Part shown: piece by piece, positions 51,201-61,639 of the stretch | Layout: each line of letters opens with the position of its first letter | Numbering within the stretch: the first letter of the stretch is position 1 | Assembly: GCA_017591395.1 (NCBI GenBank) | Contig: WEDG01001301.1 | Coordinates: 124,001 to 188,000, forward strand | DNA from: Schistocephalus solidus | Taxonomy: Eukaryota > Platyhelminthes > Cestoda > Diphyllobothriidea > Diphyllobothriidae | Length of the DNA: 64,000 nt | Direction: 5' to 3' | Notes under the pieces: generated by a model | Seen by the model: the letters and a program-made list of their open reading frames with translations, nothing else | What the model was told of the DNA's origin: nothing | Database searches by the model: none | Made by a program: the position numbers and the translations under genes

Positions 51201-52291
51201 TTCGAAAACCAAATTTGAGAATCCAAATTTGAGGGAATAAGGCGTGTGAGCCTGCAGTTTCCAATTTATAATCCACTTGACGTTAAAGTGGGCCCAAAAA
51301 AGGTTAAGAAGTGGGCGAAAATGTTTTAGAGGAACACAAGCGGAGGGAAAATCCCTGTTGCGCGTCTCGCCGTACAGGTTGCTCAGGTACTGGCTAAAGC
51401 CCGGTCCTTTGTTGTGCACATATTCTACCCAGCTGTATGTCCTAGCTGTGAGGCATTCGACTCTTCGCCCACCCTTCCCTATGTACTTTCTGGTAGTGTT
51501 AAGTTCCGAAGGTTCACCTTATTTGGAGTAAATCATTGGGAATAAAGACCTCTTAGTCAAGCCAGAAGTTGGTTTGAATGTTTGAACCGGAATTCATCAG
51601 CTTCAGTAGTTGTGTGGTTATTCCGCTGAAAATGAGATGCTATCGTATTTCACTGGAAGGATTCAAAAGCATTCATTTTTGCAAATGGCTTGTAAGTTAC
51701 GGCTTGTTTTTCAGTAAAATTGGCGAAGCAATCTAAAACGTTCGAAATATCTGCTGTGTGAGCATCCATCCCAAAGTATATTGATTAGGTACAGAGAAGA
51801 AACATTGTATTTCTTCCTTAGTAACCATTTCATAGAAAAAGGGAAGAATAAAATAAAAACCTGTCAGTATATCCCAAAGTCAGTAAATGCCTTTTTAAGC
51901 CTTCCTTTCATGACCACAAGTTAAGCATTCAAATGGAATTTTCATTGTGTGCATTGTTCAAGAATAGCTAAACGCTAGAAATACCGAAAAACTTTGAAAA
52001 TGTGCATGCCAAGTAATTGAAGATTTCTTTATAAGGGCTATTGACAAATGTTACTAAATGATGACGAGTTTAGAGTTTGCATTATAAAATGACCGAATGT
52101 AGCTGCTATGCTATCCTATGACAAAGTGTTTTGTGAAATCAACCCAGTGACCTCAGTTATTGTAAAGATAAAGTGTCGACTGATGCTTTAGGGTTTTTGG
52201 CACACGTACGCAGCATAGGACGTGGTTGAACACAGCCTTTTTTAACAAATAATGCACATATGTTTCAGTTAACTCTCTTCTGACCCAACAG
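48249..52291 (+). other. Locus B intron 6 (4 kb)
   Basis: It carries a copy of the Penelope-associated repeat at about 50,345-50,680 (tcgaacgagaatccgaaacg; ggcgtgatatttactcgcct; ccgctactaccacagagagt). The remaining sequence shows no exon with an Ig signature. Confidence 0.5.
50345..50680. repeat. Penelope-associated dispersed repeat, copy in intron 6
   Basis: It shares tcgaacgagaatccgaaacg with the right arm of the hairpin at 53,595-53,648 and the trailing segment with 42.0-42.25 kb. It is non-coding and decayed. Confidence 0.45.
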
Positions 52292-52588
52292 ACCAACAAA
52301 CCTACGTGGTGAGTATCGATCCGCTAACAAGAAGACCTACCCAAAGAGCACCATACTATGCAGATTGTCGCATTCAACCACGACCACCTTATCCACTTCG
52401 ATTTACCTGGTATTTCAAAGGACGCTATCATTCGGACGGTCAAAGGCTCAGCATTTCCGAATTGAACAGCTACACCACTGGTGAATACATCTGCCAAGTA
52501 ACCATTACCCCACCCACAGGAAGTCCTCTGGTCGCCAACGCGACTAGGTCAATCTACTATAATTCAGTCCTGCCACCTGGTGGCGCCG
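52292..52588 (+). CDS. Locus B exon 7: Ig domain 6 (sub-type A)
   Basis: The acceptor is cttctgacccaacag and the donor GTACGT; 297 nt, phase 1-1. The residues begin DQQTYVVSIDPLTRRPTQ. Cys26 (YYADCRIQPRPPYPL), Trp40 (FTWYFKGRYHSDG) and Cys68 (GEYICQV) keep the core. The post-F segment TPPTGSPLVANATRSIYY includes a sequon. It is closest to exon 5 (same length, same YPV/L and PP motifs). It ends VLPPGGAG. Confidence 0.9.
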
Positions 52589-55500
52589 GTACGTGAAGTT
52601 GTTTACATCAGAACTATCATTGTGTCAAAAATGCTTGCAACGCTTTGGTATTTGTCCCTTTTCAGCCTCCAGACTGAGGCATTGGTGGTTAACGCAGAAA
52701 GTATCTGCATTCTCTGGCAAGTATCGTAATCATGGGTGAAAGCAAATTCATATTAACTCTTTTGCGGTCGTGAAATTCTAAGAGGATTATTTGCTGCTTC
52801 CTGTTCCTCAAAATAGGCCTAATTGGAAAGTATAGGTCATAGTTTCCATGGTTTACAGTGTATTGGTTGGTGACAAGTTAAGGTTCAAATATCTGACTCA
52901 ATTTGCGGATTTAATGGAAGTTCAGTGTAAACTTGTGTTTGGGTATGAGTATGGCTTTACCATTAGAAGGCTCTGAATAATTCAGTAAGTATAATTCCAC
53001 CTAGGGAATTGAGTAACCTGGCTCAACGCGTAAGCGGCAATAAAACACCAAGTTGGATGGGACATGCGCTGATTCATGGTTTAAGCCGATGATCAGTGAA
53101 ACAATTTTTTTCCTGGAATACATTTAAACAAGGCAAAGGTGAAAGAATACGCAGAATTTATTGACTTCATGCAATTTCGTGACCTCTTACGGTCATTGCC
53201 TAGTAAAAAGACGAAGTAAACTGTCTAATTAAACGTAGACCTAAAGGGGTGAGACATTATTGGTAGAAAAAATTTGATCTGATATGTGGGTGCACATGGT
53301 GAGGGGGAAAGAACAGATTCAACTAAGCAAGCCAGTTGAGATTACCTTGAAAGCTGCTGCAAGGCGTCAAAAATGTCGGCAACATGGCATGTTTGAAGCT
53401 TCATTGTGATTGTACTTATCTTTCGCAAATTTGATTAAAACTTAAGGGCTTTTTAGCATTTTTCTTGACCGATACTCATAAATGATAAGGAGAAGAGTTG
53501 ATCGCTTGAAGAAGTATATTGGTCTGACGTTTCGAATTCTCACTCGAAACCATCGACAGAGGCAGTCGCCCACAAGGGTACTAGAAGCACAAGGTGCGAC
53601 TGTCTCTGATGGTGGGTTCGAACGAGAATCCGAGACGTCAGGCCAATAAACTTGTTCCAGCGATCGCATTTTCTCCTTCTGAACGACTTCCTGGAATTCT
53701 CATTTTCACTTCCATCAGCATTCAGAAATCAATCAACTTTGCATCAGAACGCTCTAGTTGCCCACTTGTCTTATTTTTAACGTAAGCAGCCCATTGTCAC
53801 AAATGATGGCAACGATGAATGGAGCATTAGGCAGATGATAAGCTGAGCGCCTATCATTTGGCCTTTCAAATTAGTTATCGCGAATTACCAACAAAGGAAG
53901 CGACAACATATTTCAGATAGCATGAAGTTTAGAACGTTTCTGGAGTGCAGTTTACCGACCGATGTGTCAAGTTCGCGGATGGGTGAAACTAATACTAAAA
54001 ACGTCAACCAGTTATGCTTTTCCGTTTAACAGGCCCTTCTGCATCGGTGTGTGTGGTTGGTAGTTTGATGAGATGTATTGCATTGAAAAAGCGTGTGAAA
54101 AATATAATAAAATTGCTGTTTGAGAAGAAAAACAAAGCTGATATTCTATAATTCCCCAACAATTTACATCCGCATTTCCTTGAAAGGTCATATTATAATT
54201 CTCCTGATATGCAACGAGTGGTATAAGAGATTAAAATACCGCAGCATGGTTTAGAAACCAATTTTGTTACTGGAGTGTGAGTGCAGTGTAATTCACTCGA
54301 CGCCAGTAAATCTAGACCTACTTCCTTTGCCCAACTTGGCCAAGATTTTATGCGGAGACATGATGCTTGTTTGTGAAACTATAGAATGGGCAGTTCTCCC
54401 TGGAACAATGCCGATAGATGACTGTCAGATGAGGATTTGGCTAAGAAGTCACTAAAGATAGTTCAAATGTGCGCCAGATTCTTCGGGTTACTCCACGCTC
54501 CTGCATCTTTTTCAAAGTCACTAATTATGGCCATTACCAGATATTTGCTTGGGTTTATTGTCTGTACGGTTTACGGCGAAGGGAATAGCTGATGTAAATT
54601 CCACCCTGAAGTAATGAGAGACCAGTCTGTAGGAAGTAGAAGAAGGAATTGAAATTCCTTCGTCAACGTCTGCTGCTCTCCAAGAGTTGAGACTTCCTTG
54701 AAATGACAACCATTACGACGCGTCAGCAATTTCTTGAAATAGTAATTGGGCAGTAAAATAAAGTGGAAATTTCCTCGAAATCAGGTCTGCCTGAAATTCT
54801 TGATTTGAAAGAATGGTAGGTTGCGCTGATACCTAATTATTAACGTCGTCAATTGTTCTTAAATTTAATTGTTTTTTTCTCCGCTCTAAAAGGAGTCACA
54901 CATAAAGTTACAATAGTTCTCTTGATGGAATTTTTCAAATTCAGGTTCGATTATCTAAAACATCCCAATATCCTGAAATCTTCAAGGCAATTTTAATTAT
55001 ATAAGGCTGAGAGATAAGTGCAGCCTGATTCAAGTGTGCACGTTTACGAACGTCTTAATTATTTGTAAGCCAGCAGAACCTGTGTGAATAAGAAATATTT
55101 TTACAGGATCCTCCAGAAAAGTGTACATTTACGCGTAAAACGATAGAATTAATGTAGCTAGGCTAAATTACATTGTTACAGCTGAATGAGGGGAACCTCA
55201 TGAGATATCTAACCACTATAAATTAATCTGATAATTATTCCCTTGCATTCAGCTGCTGCAGAAATATGTAAGCACTGCTTTCGAATTTGAAAGTAGCTTA
55301 GACGGTTGCGTTCATAGTGGAGCGTTTTATCAATAGTAAAAGTCACTAAAATGCTGTCCCTCATATTTAGGTTTGCTGCAGCCCTAGTCCATATGAGCCA
55401 AATAAGTGAATACACGTGCACATTGAAGCCACATTAGCTGCAATGCGAATAGCAAACACTAATTTATTTTCAATGGGGTTAGTTTGTCCCAACCCAGATA

Positions 55501-58205
55501 CCTACGCAATGCATACGATACAAAAAGCGTGCTTTACCATACTACCAGCACAGGTACTAAGTAAAAGCCTACAAATATATCTGCATGACGCAGTTCCAAA
55601 AATTCAATTCGTCAGTACGTCCTGCAACATTCCCTAGGTGATTTGTGGCATAAACCTCAATTTAAAATAATTTCAACATTTTACTGTGCTCAGAAATTTA
55701 ATTCTGTAAAGTATAGAAAATCGTTCGGGAACACCTTTTCAGACTCGGTTCGGAAGCTTATATGGATACTTGAATCTAAATCCATCCATTTTAGTGGAAA
55801 AATCATTGTAATATCCATCAGCTGCTAACACAGTCGGTAGTTTACTCACTGCAGAATCCGCCATCATGACATTAGATGCTATTGTCACCGCAAGTAGTGA
55901 TAAACCAACGTGAATTTGAATAAGTTCATTCAATGGCCAATATCATGCCATGCTAGCCAACACTTGAAAACGTGTTTCAGAGTAAAAATGGTGGCATAGG
56001 TAGAACGTTAACAATAATGAGCTTCGATCATACAACCAATATATTTCAGGCACAGCATGCCGGCTTTTGGATCAACGTTTTCTCAGCCTCCTAAAAAATG
56101 ACTCGATATAAAATGACGACCTAATTTTTATGCATTTTTTCTATTGATTTTCGATGCTCCTACAATTTCAAATATATTTTAAGAACAAACAAACGTATTC
56201 TTTTTTGTACTCACTTGAGAGACACAGACGCCGTCTTTTTATTATATACTCAAAGAAAGGGGATCATTTGGGCTTAACAGAATCCAAGTAGGGTATTTTT
56301 AAGGACTGTACAATGTCCATTAAAATCACATCGTACCTGTACTTTTATTAATGCCTTGCTTAAAGTATACGGTAAAGTTCAGATCCGCTGTGAAATTCTA
56401 AAATCAATATATGTAAACTTACTGATCCTAAGGATCATATAATATTCATTTTCTGGAAGGTTTGTCGACTAGAAACCCTAAGTGCACAGCAAATGGCAAA
56501 CCGGGCTCAAAATTATCCGGAAATTGGAACACTTTTCTAAAAACAATTAACCTTCTTTTGAGCATAGCATTTTGATAAGAAAGGCTTGCCTCTCAAGTAA
56601 GTACAAGAAATGGTTCGTTGCTCGCTTACTAAAGCATTTACATTTGTAATAATATTGAATATCTATAGAAAAAAAGATGTTAACTTAAAAGCCGGCATCC
56701 TAATGTATCTGCTTTTTGAATTTATGGTCCAAGATAATAACTATTAAACATTCCATTAAAGTAGGAATTCATAATCTAAAAACATTTTAAAATTATGGTT
56801 TAAATTGCATGAGATTTGTCACAGATTTTTATACTGTCTAAATAATATTCGTCCGTTTAATGTCCACTGCTTCCCAGATTCGTTGAGCATTTTAAATCCA
56901 AAATTTTTGAATCCTGTAAAAGATTGACGTATCTAGTGCACCTGAACGATTTCGTAGGAAGTGTAGATTACATGGTAAATTTAATTGGCATTTTGTCCAA
57001 TATCTTGAAGTAAAAATGGTTAATTATGCTTATACCTTATTGCTGAGATCGCTCCCAAATGAGACGTGATTTTCACCTCCAAATGACCTTGATCAAATTT
57101 TACAAATAAGTTCTCAGAAAAGCTTACTTTAAAAAAATCCGGAGAATCCTCAAATATAAAAGGCAATACCAAACAACTATACGATGTAAACAAAATCGGC
57201 TCATATGATAGTATGGTACGTCGTCTAAAATCCACAGATAAAGCTGGCGTAACGTCTGAAGAATATCACAAATTACGCTAGAATTAATTCAAAAAACATT
57301 TAAAGATACAAAAATATTTCAGCTGAAAAAGTGCATGATGGTTTCGGCTGCAAATAAAACAATATTATGAGCAAATATAAGAAACTATATTATGAAGTAT
57401 TTTTGCTCTACACCAAGCATAAAAATGAGGTAAGCGTCATCACGCGTCATTCTTAAGTATTTTTTGCCGCTGGTACACGAATAAATAAGATGACCTGACG
57501 ACAGTTCGAGCGGCGCTGACGACGATGTCAACCGCGTTCACAGCTGAGCGCAGGGAAGATAACTTGCCCAGGATTTGGTACATACTGCTATCAGACTCTC
57601 GCAGGATCCTCCGCGATCTCTCATTCCTCAATTCATGAAGCCCTGTGACAAAGCACAGTTAAAAGAGCCGGAGGTGGAATTGTGCGCACTGGATGAAAAC
57701 GCTAAACTGACTATATATGCGTGCCATATATGACTGGTCCCCACGTATTGACCCAGGCTTTTACACAAATGTCCACACGGATGACAAATCAGTACTGGAT
57801 TGCCACAGAGTCTACATTTATAAAGAACATTGTGTCCCGAATCTTCACCCTGATAGCAAGACCGAGCTATTCCGTTAGTTGGCAGTCGTCTCAACCACGG
57901 CTTTTAACACAGTAGATGGAGTCGAGCGCATCGGATATGCTATATTTAGAGGACGGCGCAAAGACAGTCAACCTCATCATGTTTCCCACTGCTACACACC
58001 AATCAACTCTCCGAAAAAGTCAACTGTCTCATGCAGGAACTTCGTGCTGTGGCTGCCAGAGTTAGAAAGCTCCTCTACGTAGCTGCAGACACGACTCGGA
58101 AAGTCAAACACAAAAACCAGGATTTCAGGGAAATGGGACCATCCGCAACACAGTTTATCTTGTCTCAAATGCTGTCGTGGCAACATGTTTTTTTCCCTTT
58201 TGCAG
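52589..58205 (+). other. Locus B intron 7 (5.6 kb)
   Basis: It contains the perfect-looking hairpin of the Penelope-associated repeat at 53,517-53,648 and, from about 57,490, the left part of the 1.95-kb duplication that carries exon 8. Otherwise it is AT-rich with no supported exon. Confidence 0.55.
53517..53648. repeat. Inverted repeat (hairpin), arms about 53 bp, loop about 25 bp
   Basis: The left arm 53,517-53,569 (tattggtctgacgtttcg ... gaggcagtcgc) is nearly the reverse complement of the right arm 53,595-53,648 (gcgactgtctctgatgg ... gacgtcaggccaata). The two arms are copies of the dispersed repeat seen at 32.4, 41.9 and 50.3 kb, placed head to head. Inverted terminal copies are typical of Penelope-like elements. 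Confidence 0.8.
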
Positions 58206-59450
58206 ATCATCAAACCTATTGGGTAAGCATTGATCCACTGACACAGAGAATTGAACCAGGAGCACCCTACTACGCAGAATGTCGCATTCAGCCAAGGCCT
58301 CGATACCCCGTCCGCTTCAATTGGTACTTCAAAGAGCGTCACCACTCACAGGGCGAACGACTGAGCATTCCTGAATTGAACGAGTACACAACTGGCGAAT
58401 ATACCTGTCAGGCAGCCATTGAAAGGCCTTCGGGAAGTCCCCTGCTTGTTAATGCCACCAGGACCGTCAACTACAACAACCCTTCTCCAGGCGACTCAGG
58501 TTACCTTCTTTACTTGTTACCCTGCAATAGGTTAACCGACTCTTAAGTTGCCAAACAATATGTTTAGACTTCACTTGCGCAGCTGGCTTCCCAGCGGCCG
58601 AAGGTGATAGATAAATTGTGTTTGGTGTGTGAACCAAAATGACAGAAGCCATTGTGCACTTGGCACCGTGTAGTTATGCATTATGCTTAAAGTCTGCGCT
58701 TCAATATGAAACATTAGCACGTTGATCTTGTTTGAGGAGCAAAGTACATAAGCTAATCAGAATGTACAAAATGGTTCTCCTAGGACACAATTGCTTGATC
58801 ATTCTTAATTGTTGTCTTTAATGGCAAATTTGTTCTTTGTTGATCTTTGCTTATTAAATCACTCTCATCTGACGTAAATTAGTTGGAGCCCATTAAGTCT
58901 TACGTCAGTTGCATCTGTGTATTTGCTTCACAGTTAACGTGTGAAAAGTATTTACAGCATCTTCATATTAAAATGCATTTTACGCCACCTTTTGTAACAG
59001 TGAGTGCTTGGGTCTTATTGTCATGGAACTGCCAGTGTCCTGGAAAACGTCGGGAGTAGTAAACAAGATGTCTTACACGGACTTACCAGTGGTGATCCTG
59101 AAACAATTGCACACCGAATTTAAACACATGGACAATAGACGCTTGATAAATCAGTTGGAAACTGCTTTGGCATAAATTATTTGATCCTTTATTTACGCCA
59201 GCAAAAGTTGCTGAACCAAGATTGGCGTATAGCAGCCTAAATAATTTAGTGGATACGCTAAGTATACCGAGTCCCAAAGATTCTTTCGGTAGGATTGCTC
59301 GTGTGACCTCCTATCATGGCAACGCGCGCTTACCCGGAAGAACAGAAAGGATCTTGTTAGGGTTCAGGTTAGAATAAAGTTTTAGGGTCAGTCCTGCGTG
59401 CATGTAGGTTTGAAGATGTAGGATTTCATAATGGTCTTATTTAGTGCGAA
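57490..59450 (+). repeat. Segmental duplication, left copy (contains Ig exon 8)
   Basis: From acagttcgagcggcgctgac to gtgaagatgtag-like sequence, this segment is repeated at 61,640-63,590 with an offset of about 4,150 bp. Identity is very high over exon and intron for the first 1.6 kb and lower in the last few hundred bases. The copy boundaries are by eye. Confidence 0.9.
58206..58499 (+). CDS. Locus B exon 8: Ig domain 7 (sub-type A, duplicated)
   Basis: The acceptor is tttcccttttgcag; 294 nt, phase 1-1. The residues begin DHQTYWVSIDPLTQRIEP. Cys26 (YYAECRIQPRPRYPV), Trp40 (FNWYFKERHHSQG) and Cys68 (GEYTCQA) are intact, followed by SGSPLLVNATRTVNYNN with a sequon and the end SPGDS. The inferred donor (TCAG|GTTACC) is placed by homology with the other exons but is weak. 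Read-through gives GYLLYLLPCNRLTDS and a stop at 58,544-58,546, so a terminal version of the exon is possible. Confidence 0.9.
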
Positions 59451-59639
59451 ACAGCCAGCTCAATTGTCCGATGACGGTGGGCATATTTATTTTGTTTTAT
59501 TGTTCCCGAGTTATCACCTATTTCATCATTTAAATCGCTAAACTCCCATTATCACCGTGTCGGATTTCCACGCGTACCAATACAATGTGTTGGTTAAGTT
59601 GTCAGCCAAGCATTCGTTGACGGCCAGTGGGATAACATA

Positions 59640-60400
59640 AGCTGTCCTGGTCGGTTATTTAGACAGCCTTGCAAATATAAACTTATTTTACTCTGTTAAC
59701 ACGGAAGATAAGCCCCTAATAACAATGCAATTCAAAAACCTCCGAAATGACTCTCAGCGCATTTATTATCGTAGCTAACATTAAACTGCCTAATCGCAAT
59801 ATGCAACCCGACTCAGGGAACAGATGATACGTTAGAAAGTAATATGAGACCGTTATTATTAGGCGTTATATGGGTGGGTCAAAATGAAGAAGTGGAGAAC
59901 GCCAACCTTATCCTAACCCTGTCCATTGATTTTTCGCTAGAGAGATAATTATGTGTGGGAGTGTTACTGTTGCACATTAGTTTTTTGCCCAACACGTGCA
60001 GCTTGTGAGATCCGGTGGATTTAGCTCACACCGCCCACTATGCGCACCGGCATTCCTAGCCCTCCTGACCAATTTTTTAATGAAACTTTGACGAGAGCAA
60101 GAACGAGGCCGGCAGTGCTCGATTTTTCATTTCCACAGTATAACAGGTTAGTTTTGAAACGAATATTGCGACCTAAAATTCGAAGCCTGGTAGGCTGGCA
60201 TTTGACCAGAAAATGCGATCATCCTACGGCAAACGACATATAGTGCTAGACCCTACTAACCCGAAAGCGAATGCTTATCCTGACAAGAACACTGAATAGA
60301 GTAAGGCTTAGGTTTGCATGTAATACGGTCGCGTATTACACGCTGACATATTCTTTGTCCCCTAAGGTGAGTCGCATATTGCGATCTTGCCCAGCAGCTT
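59640..60400 (+). repeat. Dispersed repeat related to 1,840-2,525 and to 63,660-64,000
   Basis: Shared segments with the 1.84-2.5 kb stretch include cgactcaggga, a run ending cgcgtattacacgctg (60,330 versus 2,366), gagcaagaacgaggcc / gagcaagaatgaggcc, and cgaatgcttatcc / tgaatgcttactc, all in the same order. Its left part (aaatataaacttattttac; gcatttattatcgtag) recurs at about 63,825-63,925. It is a decayed, non-coding repeat of unknown class. Confidence 0.65.
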
Positions 60401-61269
60401 TCATAAGATGTTATTGAGGCATTTTCGTCTACCATGAAAATTTACGTGAACCGAATGTAGTCTCGAAGAAGAAAAATGGCCAAACACTTGATTCATTTGT
60501 CTTATCTTTTAAACTCATAAAGAAATCAACTTTTAGAGTTAAATTGACAACAGAAGTTCCAAAAGTTATGGGCGATGTAAAACAATCAAAAATCAGTGGC
60601 ACAGGGCCCTTTATACAGGCAGCCAATAGACGGAACGATTAGCTAATTTATCGTCGGAGTTTCAAAATTTGATCAATTCGTGGCTGGTCTTGTTTCAGAA
60701 ATAAGCGACTATCTTCACGGTTGCAGTATTAAACTCGTGATGCGTTTGGAAAATGTGGGCGGCCACCTGTGATAGTTCGTCACCACGTCACACAGCCAAC
60801 TTATGTTGGTGTGTGCGCGATCCGAGTTTCTGGTTAATTAAACTTGTGCAATCACAAGGATGGTTGAGGCACGAGTTAACATACTATACGTCTACTACCT
60901 CAAATTTAAACGTTGTTTGATTTTCATGACGTTGTCTCACATTGTAACTTTGGGCCGGTGGGTAATTCCTACGCCTTATCCCGTCGAGTTACTTCTTGAA
61001 ACCTACTTCGTACCTTGTGGAGCATGCCATATCATCGGTGGTGCTTCCGGATGAGAACTCGAAGCAATCACCGTGACACGGCTGTTAAACGCCTTGGAAT
61101 AGCCAATCCGCATAAATTAGTCACACAGGTGGATGGCCGCGCGTGATTTTTCTTACGGTTTGCCGCATGGGATCACGAGACGCTTGAATTATTGATAAGG
61201 ATGCCTTGTATGATCACCAAAACAAAACAGGAGATAAGGAACTATGCCCAATGCATGTTGATTTACGGC

Positions 61270-61500
61270 AAATTTCGGGGAGCTTAGGATTAGAATTAAG
61301 AGCTGGCTAGGATTAAGTTTAGAGTAATGTTTAACTTGGAGGAAATGTTTAACTTGGGGTTAGGGTCAGAATTAGCTTAAGAGATAAGGCTTAAGTTAGT
61401 GTTATCCACAGGGATTAGGTGTACGTTAGAGCTAAGTTTAACATTAACGTTATAGTTTTGATTTGAGTTACGGTAAGCCCTCACTTTAAGAAGCAGAAAT
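61270..61500 (+). repeat. Degenerate gttaggg-like hexamer repeat
   Basis: The stretch has repeated ttagggtcagaattagc, taagttagtgtta and gttagagctaagttta units and ends in ttcaatttcgggaaatttat, similar to the ends of the 20.2 and 21.4 kb copies. It immediately precedes the second copy of the segmental duplication. Confidence 0.5.
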
Positions 61501-61639
61501 ATTTCAATTTCGGGAAATTTATCGCAAGGCAATTCTTAATACCCTTGTCTAGTTTAGGTTGCTATACAAGCATAAATACGAGGCTAGTCCCATCATTCGC
61601 CTTTCATCAGTTTTCTTTCTGCCGTTGCATGAAATAATC

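Noticed and set aside
53517..53648. Hammerhead ribozyme in the Penelope-type hairpin
   Set aside because: The CUGANGA and GAAA core elements are not both present in the right arrangement.
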